Positions 49,465 through 61,493 of a DNA stretch of 64,000 nt are shown here, piece after piece (within the stretch, counting starts at the first letter, position 1; each line of letters opens with the position of its first letter). Below the pieces are notes generated by a model, which had not been told where the DNA came from, made no database searches, and worked only from the letters and a program-made list of their open reading frames with translations. Origin of the DNA: Vitis vinifera. Taxonomy: Eukaryota; Streptophyta; Magnoliopsida; Vitales; Vitaceae. The stretch spans positions 22,571,501 to 22,635,500 of the forward strand of contig NC_081808.1 in assembly GCF_030704535.1 (NCBI RefSeq), given 5' to 3'. The translations under genes and the position numbers were made by a program.

Positions 49465-51658
49465 TCAAGCATCTTCAGCAGCTGAGCCACCACCTTCAGT
49501 GACCATCTCCGAAACCTTAACGTAAAACCCATCCTTAAATTTCAACATTGGATTTCGAACTACACGTCCTCCCTTAATTTTCGTAAACCTGCAGAGAGCA
49601 CACCTCTTAAAATGTCATTTCTCAGCCACCCAAAACACGTCTTGAAAAAGCATAATTAAGATGGGAAATCACCTGTATTTGGTGACTGCCGCATGGATGA
49701 ATGTGGCTGCCACAAGCTTGCTGAGTTCTGCCCCTGGACAAGAGCGTATACCCCTTCCAAAAGGTGTGAAATTCTTAACTCTGATCTTTGATCCCCCATC
49801 CTCCTGCATTTTTATCAGGAAATCAACGCATTCAAACCTATATTTTGAACTTTTTAACTTCATGAAAGATCAAATCTTAGATCGATCCAATTAATCACCC
49901 ACCTTCCATCGCCATGGGTTGAAAACAAGAGGATCGGGGTATGTTTCAGGGTCCATGTGAAGTGCTGAAGGGACAACTAAAATTATCCACCCTGCTGGAA
50001 TTGTATATCCTGCAAAAAGAATTTAAATTGCACATCGTTTGAATTTGAAGAGTAGATACTATATGTAAAGCATGAAGCAATGGATCATGATTCATGACCA
50101 TACCATTTATCCTTACATCTTCCACGGCTCTTCTAAAACTCCCAAGACTAATATTTCCCATTCTAAGTGCCTCATTGATAACCTGCAATCCCAATAATTC
50201 AAAGAGCGCATAACGACTTCATAAGAAAATCAAATGAAAAGAGAAGATAGACTGGAGAAATTTGTTTGTCACTCACATCAAATGTGAAAGTCATGGACTT
50301 GTAATCTTCCCATGTGATTGTGGAATTTGAAGTCTGACTATTTCTAAGAATAGCCTCATGCTCATCCTGAGAAACGGAGAAACTTATTAACCAACCAAGA
50401 AAAATAACAGGATCAATGAGCGCAAACTTGACGAACAACATGACAATGAATGGAAGGCTAACCTTCAATTCTTGCCACACCAGTGGGTGCTCCATTATTA
50501 ATTTAAAGACTAGAGTGAACATAGTGGGGATCGACTCGAAGGTAGCAAAGAGAAGCCCAAACATTATATAGACAATAAAATCCTTTGTTATGAATGTTTT
50601 GCTTTTCATTTCTTCCAGGAAATAATCAAGAACATCACCATGGCGTCTCTCAGGAGAAGCACACCTCTCCTCCACTATCTCCCTCAGCATCTTCATTACC
50701 TTCTTCTGGTTCTATGGAATTAAGTTCCACAACAAAGACCTTAATTATATACAAACTGTTTGGATGGGAATTCGCTTAAGGAACAATTAAGATAGTATAA
50801 TTTTCATGAATTACCTTCAAACATTTATGAAAAGTTGTACCAGGAATGTTCAAGGGGATAGACACTAGACCCTTCAGAAAGTTAATGAATGCATCGCTCA
50901 TACTTTCTGTGGATGCGCTTGGATCATAACTGAACAGCTCCATCGATATGAACTCAAACATTACCTGTGAAATCGCATAATTCAGTTCCACAGATGGTTG
51001 GCTCGACCAAGTGTCTAAGCTTTTACGAGCCACTGCTTCCACTTTAGGAAGTAGCTTATCTCTGAGGCTCTCGAAGCCAAAGTAATTCATAACCAGTGTC
51101 CTGAGATACTTGTGAACGTGACCGGTTGCATGGGTGGATGCCCCATCTTTCCCAAAAAGCTTAACAATAGAATCCAAGTAAAACATTTCCACCGACTTCC
51201 CCTCTTCTTGAAGGATGAAATGGTTCACTTCAGGGTCAGCTGCTACCGCAACCGGTCGACCCACTAGGCTTGTCCGGAACAGACGACCATATCTGTTTTA
51301 GTGACAAAAGTACATACATAAAATTCTTGAAGGAGAGAAACTCAATTGATGAAATAAAATGAAAGAAAATGAATCCTATTTCCTCATTTTGCTCACTATT
51401 ATAAGGAATTAAAATATTTTCAAGACCAAGAGGAAGATGGGGATGACGATATACTAGCCTCTGAACTCTTTTCTTGAAGAATGGTAGAAGATCCAAGGAG
51501 TGGCCGGGAATGAAAAATTGAATGGTTTCTCCAATGAATGGAAAGCCCAGGGTGCCAGGAGGAAGTGTACCATTGCATCTGGGGTTCCTCCATCTATGAA
51601 TCCAATTTGTGACCCATATGATAACTAATGTCACTATGCACAAACCAATAGGCCACAT
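49465..51658 (-). CDS. Cytochrome P450, CYP87-like (P450-2), 8 exons, 485 aa, one non-canonical intron
   Basis: Exons, in transcription order: 51658-51459, 51292-50815, 50711-50463, 50366-50277, 50182-50104, 50009-49903, 49803-49673 and 49588-49465. They join in frame (1458 nt) and correspond one-to-one with P450-1. Intron 1 starts GCTAGT where P450-1 has GTAAGT; only the GC donor keeps the frame (R-Y-G). All other introns are GT-AG. Features: membrane anchor (IGLCIVTLVIIWVTNWI), hinge LPPGTLGFPFIGETIQFF, I-helix FATFESIP, K-helix EALR (343-346) and haem loop FGRGIRSCPG with Cys near 423. Like P450-1 it should be an ER monooxygenase of the CYP85 clan with unknown substrate. If the GC donor is not used, the gene is null. 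Confidence 0.88.
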
Positions 51659-51747
51659 CCTTCACTCCTCCCGGGGTGAACTGTTTGGAGATGAATGAAA
51701 ATAATGGGTCTAGAGGATAAAGGCTGACCAGCCTCTATCTCAAGTGA

Positions 51748-51897
51748 GGAGAAGACTTTATCCTACAAGGTGCATTAATTGGACAGTTCAAAAAGAGCAA
51801 ATGGACAACTGGATCAAATGAGAAGAAGACCTAATCCTACAAGGTGTATTAATTGGACATTTGGAAAAGAGCAAATGGACAATTGGATCAGTGTAAA
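51748..51897. repeat. Two direct copies of a 74-bp unit upstream of P450-2
   Basis: The motif TCCTACAAGGTGYATTAATT and its surroundings recur 74 bp apart (around 51761 and 51835), about 90-240 bp upstream of the P450-2 ATG. It lies in the likely promoter or 5' UTR. Confidence 0.8.
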
Positions 51898-52682
51898 ATT
51901 AGGTGTTATGTAAGGAGTACATAAAACCTTGCTGCCTTGCAACCTCTTTGACTTCCTACTCAGCATGTTAATTGTCATGCCATTTTTACATGCTTTTCTG
52001 TTTCTAAGTGAGATTGGTGTAATAGATTTTGATGATAACCCAAATGGATAGCGTTAGAAAAATAATGAAGGAAAAACATATAAGGACATACATATAATCA
52101 ACACATAAAGGCCAGGTAGAAATACACTCCAATCTATGTTTCCATAAATTTATAAGAGCAATCAAATATTAACTATATTAGGTTCTCTTAATTTTAGGAC
52201 ATTTTTATATATATTTTTATTAGAAATATTCTTTACTTTTTTCCTTTTATTACTCACCTATAATTTTGTATAAAATTTCAAAAAAAAAAAGTAATAAAAA
52301 TCACAGCTTTCATTACCAAAGTACACCAAATTAAACACCACAAATTTTCTATTGTGATGAAACCAAATTACTCCCTTAGTTCTTGCCCTCATGTTCTCCA
52401 TCATCTTTTTAGTGGAGAAAAACTTGTTGAAAAATGTAAGGATGACGAAGGAAATAAAAGTCCCAACTCGCAACACCAATGATAAATTAATAATGACAAG
52501 CTTCTCGCTTTATGGTTTCTTGGAATCATGAAAGAAGATGTTTTGAGCATAAGCTTTGGAGTTGAAATGAAATGGCATATGAAGAATGGACTTCTCTTGA
52601 AGAGAAATTACTTCCCATTATAGTAGAAAAAAAAATTTGATAAATATGTTGATGTAGAGTCATGGCCTTTAAAGAATATTTA

Positions 52683-52731
<49 letters not shown>

Positions 52732-53211
52732 TTGTGTGTATGTGTGTGAGAAAGAGAGAGAATCTCGTCGCAATGAAAACTTCAATTTCAAACTAAAACA
52801 AAGTTTTCTAATTCACTCATAGCTTAGGACAAAGGTACGAAAATTTTCAACTTCCTATCTTACCAAACCACCTTGTCCTTCCTTTAATCAATTCATGCTA
52901 CATTTTCAAAGGCATGAACAATCATTCACCACCCAAAAGGAGGAGAAGAAAATGTTCTTAGAACATTCGCAAGTTTTCTTTAGACAATGAGGTTGTAGTT
53001 AAAATGATCATAGGGGTTGAGAAAATTTCAACTCAAGGGGAACAGGATTCACACCTATTGGACACTAATGAAAACCACAATCCTCTTAGAAATGAATACA
53101 ATCCCAAATAGCCAAATAAGAACACAACTCAACCAAAACAAAAACATCAACAGCAATGTCCTACCAACTCAAATAATGATAATAAAGCAACTTGTCAAAT
53201 CTATAAAAGAC
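51898..53211. other. Intergenic; nothing recognised except a microsatellite
   Basis: Contains an (AT)n tract at 52690-52728 followed by (TG)n. The short ORFs (for example 52258-52479 on the - strand) have no family resemblance. Confidence 0.55.
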
Positions 53212-53214
53212 TAA

Positions 53215-53494
53215 GGTGGTATTTGTTTTTTTTTTGGCATTTTACTAAAAGCAATTTGTTTTCATAATTTAGATTGTTTGTTTTTCTACTTTTTCATGGC
53301 TTATTATAAAATTTTTACTAAATAAAAAAAAACAAAATATGTAGTTTTTTCTAAATAGAAAAAATAATATATTGGTTTTTTTTACTTTTTAATACTTAAT
53401 AGAAATAAAATACTACAAAAATAAACAACCTAATATTTAACATTATTAAACATTAAGGTTCTATTTAGAGTTAAGTAAAAAAACAAACATCACC
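53215..53494. mobile_element. Tourist-like (PIF/Harbinger) MITE, 280 bp
   Basis: Imperfect inverted ends GGTGGTATTTGTTTTTTTT and, at the right, AAAAAAACAAACATCACC. Flanked by TAA at 53212-53214 and 53495-53497, the 3-bp duplication expected of this superfamily. Interior AT-rich, no ORF. Confidence 0.75.
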
Positions 53495-53550
53495 TAAATC
53501 ATCTTGCTATTTGGTTTTATTATTTTTAACCAATCTGAAGATTTCCACAA

Positions 53551-53745
53551 GCTTTTGCTACTCTTGCATTGAACGACTCAAACAAGTCTTTTATTATTGA
53601 TTTTGATGCTACCTCACTTTTGACAAATGATGTGGGTAAACTTTCTCATATTAAATCATATAATGGGAATAATTTTATTTATGTTGGAGATGGAAATAGT
53701 CTATCAAAAGAAGTCATTTTTTTTATAAATAGTAGAATCTTCAAG
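53551..53745 (+). pseudogene. Copia-type gag-pol fragment (protease region)
   Basis: The translation reads ATLALNDSNKSFIIDFDATS and then LLTNDVGKLSHIKSYNG with VGDGNSL. This resembles the copia protease region (D-x-G-A-T then a G-D-G-x-x-L motif), with the catalytic D-S/T-G apparently changed to D-F-D. No other domain or LTR is seen nearby, so it is a truncated relic. Confidence 0.65.
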
Positions 53746-55358
53746 GGGTGTGGCTGTTGGGCCCATATAGCCCACCGATGGTCCAAAAAATTGACCCCTG
53801 TTTCAGAATTGAGCTCAGCTGATGGGCCCAGCTTGAATAGGTTGGTTGAAAAGTGAGGCCCATAAACAACCCTTCAACACCCAAAAAGGAACCGTGATTT
53901 AGAAGGCATGAAAATGGATGTGAACATCTCTATACATTTATTGAGATGTTCCCACCCTATACACCACATATAGTGACGTGTGACACATCATAGAGCCAAG
54001 CATCACACCTCACGTCCTGTGATTGTCAATCGACACTTCATGTTATCTTTTGAGATCCTCATGCTTCACTCTTATTCACCTTTTCAAAAAGAATCGGAAT
54101 GTGTCCACCCTGGCGGAGCCAGAAAATTGGTTGACGGGGCAATATTTGAAACTTACGAAAGAACACATTATCAAAGTAGGGGATTATAGCCTGGTAATAG
54201 ATGGGTTTTTTTATGAAAATTTTAGGTCGAATCAAATCCCCATGGACCGCTAATTTTTTTATCAAAATTTCAAGGGGATTTGCCCCGTTGGGCACGGCCG
54301 GCATCCAATCTTGTATCTAAAAATAAATAAATTAATCATAATATATTATGTTACGAGTATAATTTAATTTTTATTTGTCATTTGCATTTAATTTTATCAT
54401 TTTATATTTTAATTTTTATTTATACCATCACCTAATAATTTAGATTTTTATGTGATGAGGAGACAATAGGCTTTTTTTTTCCAAAATTTTATGGTTAAAG
54501 TCAAATTTTATTCTTCTTTTTTCCAATGGACGATGCGCGTGCGTCAGGACTCAGAAGTTAATGTTGTAGCCGTATAAAACACGAGTCAATGATCACAGTC
54601 AAACATCAAATGGTTGTCACCTAGCAGGCATTTTCCTAAGAAAACGACGTCGTTTGCGTCCATTCGCGCCACAACAAAACAATAAAGATAATATCCCGTA
54701 AAAAGCGGACGATTTCCTGGTAATAGGTTATGCTGTCATGCTACACACGTGAAGGTGCCTACGTGTCTTCAATCTCCGCCGCTGGATATTCTTCCACCGC
54801 TACACCCCAAAACTCTCAGTCAACTTTATTACACCAGCGCACACGTTGCACAGTTGGATTGTCAGGTTTGATGATCCAACGGCTCAAAAATTCTCAAGCC
54901 CGGTGGTCAGTTCAGACCCCCTGTGTGTATAACACACATACCGTAGTTTCGGTACGCGGGAGAGATTTCCTCGTTGTTTGCAAAGACGTTTTCAGATTGA
55001 AGCGAAATGTTTTTATAAAAACAAGGTGCATTGCACTTTAGTAATTGCGACAGCATCATCGTACACGTATTAATCAGCACAGCTCAACATTAGCGGCATC
55101 GGATGCGTGAAGCATCGTTTTCATGTGCTCCATGATACAGAGAAAGAAAGAAAGGTGGTGGAACAGAGGGAATGCAGAAGAAACGTTCATGGCGTTTAGA
55201 GAGAGAAGGTGGGTAAAAGTAGGGGGAGTCAAATGAGTGAAGGGAATGCGACACTTGTTAAGAGACTACTATCTCCCACTAGACTCTAGCAGGACACTTT
55301 GACAAAAACCCTATTTTTGGCGGAAAACCCTAATTTTGTTTGCTTGAAAATTTTTTCA
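53746..55358. other. Region upstream of the SBP-box gene
   Basis: No gene supported. 54100-54305 looks like inserted repeat DNA (CTGGCGGAGCCAGAAAATTG, a motif I associate loosely with dispersed plant elements; not identified). 54520-55300 is less AT-rich with CACGTG-type cores, a 14-bp ACGT palindrome and, near 55260, the probable 5' UTR. ORF 54730-55041 has no family resemblance. Confidence 0.5.
54642..54655. promoter_or_regulatory. 14-bp palindrome AAACGACGTCGTTT with ACGT core
   Basis: A perfect palindrome 700 bp upstream of the SBP-box ATG, containing the C-box GACGTC. Such sites can bind bZIP factors. Function here is inference. Confidence 0.4.
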
Positions 55359-56506
55359 ATGGCGAAGAGATCGTTAGAGATAAAAAGGGAATACGAAAGA
55401 CAAGAAGAGTATGAAACGGAGGATGAAGTGGGAGAATCTGAAAATGATGATGAAACTGTTGATTACGGTGGTGGTGGTGATGGAGTAGAGGAGGAGGAGG
55501 AGGAGGAGGAGCAGGAGGAGCGGGAGGAGGAAGTGGAGGACAGAAGAAAAAGGGCGTTGATAAGGATAGTTTCGGGGCAGAGAAGGGGAGTTCCGTCGAA
55601 TACGCTGTGTTGTCAGGCCGATGATTGTGGTGTGGACTTGAGGGCGGCGAAGAGGTACCACAGAAGGCACAAGGTCTGCGAGCGACATGCTAAGGCGGCC
55701 TTTGTTTTCCTGGGCGGCATTGAGCAGAGGTTTTGCCAGCAGTGTAGCAGGTATTATTGCCTTAATTTCAGTTTTGGGAGCTTCATTTTTGTGGATTGTT
55801 TGATGATTTTGATATGCTTGGAAATGGTTGCTTCTTCTTGATATCCAAGTTTATCTTGAAGCTTCTTTGAGCTTTATCTTTGGGTTTTTTGAGTTGCCTA
55901 TCTACCTTTTGGATTTGGGGATCATTCATGCTCCAAATGGGTGCTGGAAAATTCCGGAAAATGAAAAGAAACTAATTTTTTATTTTTTATTTTTTCCATT
56001 AGTTGGGAGTAACGAAAATCTAATATGGCACAAAAGTTTGGCATAGTTGAAGAGAATTCCAATTCTTTTTGGTTTGGATTCTTAAACAGGAGAGATCATA
56101 GAAACTTAAAATTTTGGTTTGGATTCTTTTTTCTCGGTAACCAAACGGCAAATTATTTGGGGGAAAAAAATAAATTACCAGATCTATACTTCAACTAGTA
56201 ATGAACTAGGTGCTGTAATTGAGATGGAAACCTTGATGAAGTTAATAATGAATGGGTTTGAACATGTGATGTAGATTCCATGAAATTTCTCAGTTTGATG
56301 ATACCAAAAGAAGCTGTCGAAAGCGGCTGGCTGGACATAACCAGCGCAGAAGAAAGAACCAACCGGACCCTCCTCACACAGAGGATAGACGGAAACCACC
56401 GAATTCTAAAATGAATGCTAGCTCACTCAAGGCCACAGAGCATTCGGACGACAATGAACTATCTTTTCGAGGGCAGAGCAATATCAGGCATTTTCGAATT
56501 AGGTGA
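55359..56506 (+). CDS. SBP-box (SQUAMOSA promoter-binding-like) transcription factor, 2 exons, 207 aa
   Basis: Exon 1 is 55359-55750 and exon 2 is 56275-56506; the GT-AG intron splits the Arg codon of CQQCSRFHE, the position typical of the family. ATG 55359 is the first codon of the protein-like region; the upstream frame is open but has no nearby better start. Residues 1-70 are acidic, with E runs coded by GAG repeats (55488-55540), and may be an activation region. The SBP domain spans about residues 83-160: first zinc site from CCQADDC through H, C and H, second site C..C..H..C, then a bipartite nuclear signal [18 protein letters not shown]. These proteins bind GTAC cores and regulate phase change, flowering and fruit traits. 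The short length and acidic N-terminus recall small SBP1-type members. I see no miR156 target in the CDS or the next 600 bp. Confidence 0.93.
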
Positions 56507-57261
56507 CTCTGCATTGCCTTCCAGCGTTTGATCTAACTGGCAAGGTGGTATCTTATGCTTCCCGATGGATGAAGTAACAGCATGTATGATGAACTTATTG
56601 TATGATTGGATTATTATCTGCACATCATTTGTTCAATGTTGAGTTATGTGTGGGTTGTTGTGTGAGTCAATAGTATGTGAAAGGAGCTCATCATGTGGTT
56701 TATTTCCTGCTATCATTTCCCCTCTTTTTTTCGTGTGAGCGCAATGCTGCATCATCAAGATTAGGTGGGGATTGCTGATGCTTGGATTTCTTTCTGAACT
56801 TTTTAGATTGCACAGACAACCAACTGGTTTGAAAACGGTGGGATCGGTTGCGGGTACACCCAATTCCAGCCAGCAGCCAATTATTAATCCACCTAGTTCA
56901 ACAATGATTTAAAACTAGGTTATCTTTAGGACAGAATAGAAACAAAAAGCACCTATTGAATTTGCTAATGTTGAGGTACTCATCTTCAAGTTTGCAACCT
57001 GTCTCATAAAGCCATTTCAAAGCCGGGCCATGGCCTACTAAGTTAAAAAATATTAAACTCAGAGAATGGACTTCAGACTTCCTGATAGCAACCATGTAAC
57101 TTTCACATCACATCATCACTCTTTTATCTCTGATTGATGTTATTTAATATCACCGATTGTGGTGGGAGGAAAATTTTTAAGTAAACATAAACAAGGAAGA
57201 CCCAAGGCCAAATGGTTGGTTTTATAGTTGAAAAGCAGAGATCAAACACGTGTCTTGTGAA
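56507..57261. other. SBP-box 3' flank and gap to the IDH gene
   Basis: Convergent gene ends: the 3' UTR of the SBP gene from 56507 and that of IDH from 57261 downward. The intervening DNA has no supported gene; ORFs here are chance. Confidence 0.6.
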
Positions 57262-60200
57262 TCAATCTAGGGTTGCTATGACTGCATCAACGATCTCTTG
57301 GGTGCTACTGTCTCCCCCAAGGTCTTTTGTCCTGTACTTGCCCTCTGAAATTACACGTTTCACAGCAGTTTCTAATCGATCTGCGAATGATGGAAATTGG
57401 AGATGCCTCAGCATCATGGCAGATGATAGTAGAAGGGCCACTGGATTCGCTTTCTTTTGTTCTACTAGTTTCTGATGTCCCACATTCCCTGCTGAAGCAC
57501 CTTGTTCAAAAACAGCATGATCAGCCCCAACATTGCCTGCAAACACCAGTACCAAGGTTGTTGAAAATGCCAACATGAAATTTTAAAAAAAAAATTCATT
57601 TAATGTATGGAACAAGAAGCTCTGGTTCTAGACCAGCAGCAGGGGAGTCCAATGCAAATATGGGGTAGGGAGATAAACACAGACACACCTGCCCCTCTAT
57701 TTTACAATACTTTGTTCATGTAAGCCTGAACTGAACAGACACTGAGATACATATACCAAAAAAAACTTGAGAGGAACAGAGTAAAGATTTATTTATCCTC
57801 TGAAAACAAATAAATAAGGTGTGTATTTATTTAACAAAAACGAACTTGTTCAAACATATACAAATAGCATAAAATATTAAAACTAGCAGGTGAACTATTA
57901 AGACCTCTTTTCTCTGGACATTGTTTATTAGGTTGACTTTTCACGGAAACCTAATTCTAAAAGACAATTTTTTTTTTTCCCCCAGGAAATGCATAGACTG
58001 GGAATAGCCATTTAAAAGGAGTCCAGAATTATTAGAGTGTACTAGAGGCCCTAGAATCATTCCATTGGAGAAACTGGGGGCTATGGGTTCCTTATCAACC
58101 AAACAAACAAGAGGTTCTAACATAGCTCTTTGATGCAATCAAAAGGTGCATGGATTTTTTAAAAGTTTTGAATGGGTCCAATGCAATAAACAAAGCATAA
58201 ACTTAATCAACATAGAGAAACCCGAGATATATATATTATTTTGGGGAAGAGAGTCCCTTATCTTCTGATGCTGCATGAAGCACACATTTATAATAATCAG
58301 CATAGAAGTGAAGGATGTGTGACAAGAGAATTTTCTTTAGGCTGTGTTTGGTTTTCTAAAAATTTGAGGGAAAATGCAAAAGAAAGAAAATAGAGAGGAA
58401 AAGTAAAAGGAAATAAAAAGTGAAGAAAAATAAAAAATAGAGTTAAAGATGATAAATTATTTTTATTTTCTACTTCGAACTCATTTTATTTATTTTAACT
58501 CATCAATATAAAGATTAGATAATTTTAAAATACATAAGTTTCTAACTAATTTTAATTATATTTAATTTTCTCTTGAATATTTTATAGAATAATCAAATAT
58601 GATAAAATCATTTTCCTTAACATTTTTTTCTTTCCTTTGTACTTTCTGGGAACCAAACATAACCTTAAGGTTCACGAAGGAGAAAAATGCTAAGGAAAAT
58701 TATTTTCTCATATTTGGTTATCCTATTAAAAATACCAAAAAAATCAAATATATATAAAACTAGTTAAAAATTTATTCATTTTCAAATTATTTATTATTTA
58801 TATCAATGAGTTAAATTAAGTGAAATAAGTTTAAAGTAACACATAAAAGTAATTTATTGACTTTAATCCTATTTTTTATTTTTTATTTTTTGCTTTTTCT
58901 TGTCTTCTACTTTTCTTTTCTATTTTCTTTCCCTAGCATTTTCCTTCAAATTTTCTAAGAACAAAACATAGGCTTAAGAAATAGTGATTTATGAACCTAG
59001 GCTTCATCCACAAAATTGCCCTAAGAAATTTGGTTGAAAATGCAAGAAACCACATTGAAAGAAATGATCACAAACCCAAATTGTTGATTTTTAGTTGCAG
59101 CAAAAATTTGGGAAACAGGAACGGGTTCATTGACTTTATGTCCTAAGATGCGTGGATGATATTCTAGAAGAAAAGAAAAAATAATGGAGGAAGAAATATA
59201 AACTTGAAATTGTGAGTATACCTCCTGGCATGACTCCTGTGCCACCAGCAATACCAGCTGCTGTATTTGCCACTAAATTGCCATAAAGATTAGGTGTCAC
59301 CTGTAAAATGTACACCACAAAGCATAAGCTATATAAGCCCTTTCTTTTCTCTCTGGAAAAAAATGGAAGACAACAAATAATGAAGCTAGTAGGCATAGGT
59401 TTGAAATATCAACATTGCAGGAGCACTGCTTCTGCATTACCACAATTAAAATGGAAGCCAGTTGGCAGAGTTTTAAATGGGTCATCATAAAAATTTAGCT
59501 AATGATCTTAGCCTCATTAAAAAGTTAAAAAAATATATGTATGGAAGAGGATTTGTTCTCCATAGCATTAAGTCATTTCTGCATCAGATTAATGTCTGCA
59601 ACAACCTTACAGATGCTATCAGGAAATCTTAAGAATAATTACAGAACATGACAAACATTGACCAAGCAATTTGCATCTCAATTAAAGTGCTATACAATAG
59701 TATATTCACATACCATGACATCAAACTGCTCAGGCTTTGAAACAAGCTGCATGCAGCAATTGTCCACAATAATTTCACTGTACTTGATTCCAGGATATTT
59801 TGTTGCAACCTCTCGACAAGATTCTAAGAACAGACCATCAGCAAGCTTCATAATGTTTGCTTTGTGCACAGCTGTCACTTTCTTTCTGTTGTTTAGGTAT
59901 GCATACTCAAAAGCATATTTTGCAATGCGCTCTGAACAGAACTTTGTTATTACCTAGCAAATGAGCATCATGAGCCACAAACATACTACAGACTGTGCAA
60001 TGCCCAAGATGCAAGTTCATGAAAAGCATAGCAAAGAATAGGAAGGTAACCTCATAAGATTTACAAAAAATTTAAATGGTATCTTTTTTTTTAAGGTCTG
60101 AATTTGTCTGAAATATGACTAGAAATCGATGTAAAGGTGTCAAAAAATTTAGATGATTTCAGAATCTGACCTTTTGCATTCAAACAAAATATCTGAAAAT

Positions 60201-61493
60201 AAGACAAGCCTTAAAAAAATAAACAATACACAAACATATGAAGTCTGAATGCCACATAAGAACAAGACCTTAGATTCTATGTCAGTTGATACATACTGGA
60301 TTTCTTGATCAATACCAAAATAATAATCAAAATTCTACTTAACTATTGCACAAGGTAAATTATCCATCTGTTTAATCGGAATGCTGTTAACACTGCTTAT
60401 ACCAGTATGAAGCAAAATCATGAACCCCTCTACAACTTAAGATTGGGTTTGGGTTTTAAATCCTAATGAGCTGCAGCCACTGTCATTTTCTTTCTACTGT
60501 TTTAAAAGCTAGAGCCATGTTACAAGCCAATTCCTTATTCAGACTTGACAGTGGGAAGACAGAACTTCTCTCATTTCAGAACAAAATCATCATTATCTCA
60601 CTAATTTCAAAAACTTCAAAAAGATGTCCTCATTTTTTGTTCCCAAAGGTCTATCCCAATTTCTAACTTTGTGTTCATTTTCGGGTAGTAGAGTCATGTG
60701 AGTCCTTTACATAGAGTTATTTGGAACAAGTTGAGAACTTAGCAGTCTTGTTCATTTTCCCTTTCAATGGGGGAAAAAAAATCGGAAATTCAGCCATTTA
60801 TAATCATTCCTGAACTCAAAGCTTTTCATAAATTTAGCAAATGGCTCTTCGGAAATTCAACCAAATGATCCTCTACCTCTAAAATCGAGAAAAGGAAAAT
60901 TGAACAGCATTGGGAAACGGCCAAAATAACCATCAGACAAGGTAATAACAAATCAAAACCTTAAGGCTTTCCACGACACCGGGAACGACCTCGTGCTCGA
61001 GCCCCGAGTACTCGCCTTCCGTATTCTCCCGAATCACGACTATATCCACATTCTGGTGCCGCGTTGGCAATCCAGGAAGATTGAAGCAATTCACAAGCGA
61101 AGCATAGAGATCCAGCTCTTTCCTCAGCTGCACATTCAAGGAGCTCACACCACCGCCCATCGGAGTCGCCAAACCGCCCTTCAAACACACCTTGTTCTTC
61201 CGAATCGATTCCAGCACTTCCTCCGGCACCTTCTTCATGTCGCCGTGAACTTCGTAGCGCTCAAAGTACACCGGCGCGTGCATCGCGTCCATCACCTGCT
61301 CGACGGCGCCGGTCACCAAAGGCCCGATTCCGTCCCCGGGAATTAGGGTTACTGGCCTGGGAGCCCCATCCCCGGGGCGGGGCATGTACGTGACGGATCT
61401 CTTCGGGGCAAATCTGGACCCAATGAAGTTAGTGTTATAGGAAGATGATTTCGATAGGAGTTGCTTCAGAATCGGTAGGGTTCTTGGAGCCAT
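57262..61493 (-). CDS. IDH1: NAD-dependent isocitrate dehydrogenase, regulatory-type subunit, mitochondrial, 4 exons, 375 aa
   Basis: Exons, in transcription order: 61493-60960, 59953-59714, 59300-59222 and 57536-57262. They join in frame (1128 nt), all GT-AG. The enzyme oxidises isocitrate to 2-oxoglutarate with NAD+ in the TCA cycle as a mixed-subunit complex. Residues 1-35 ([16 protein letters not shown] and [11 protein letters not shown]) form a mitochondrial presequence. The mature part starts at [12 protein letters not shown]. Signatures include [70 protein letters not shown] and [12 protein letters not shown]. The match is to the plant IDH1-type regulatory subunits rather than catalytic ones; the symbol is by resemblance. 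Intron 3 (57537-59221) hosts MITE-like insertions. Confidence 0.95.
58334..58975. mobile_element. Adjacent MITE-like elements in IDH intron 3
   Basis: The first runs from AGGCTGTGTTTGGTT (58340) to GGAACCAAACATAACCTTAAG (58670), with inverted ends. A second, starting GGAGAAAAATGCTAAGGAAAA (58678) and ending with TTTTCCTTCAAATTTTCTAA and ACAAAACATAGGC (58972), follows directly. Their ends resemble those of the element at 9128-10356. Target duplications were not resolved. Confidence 0.6.

Noticed and set aside
54730-55041. 103-codon + strand ORF upstream of the SBP-box gene
   Set aside because: It lies in a GC-richer promoter-like region, shows no domain and has no supporting gene structure.
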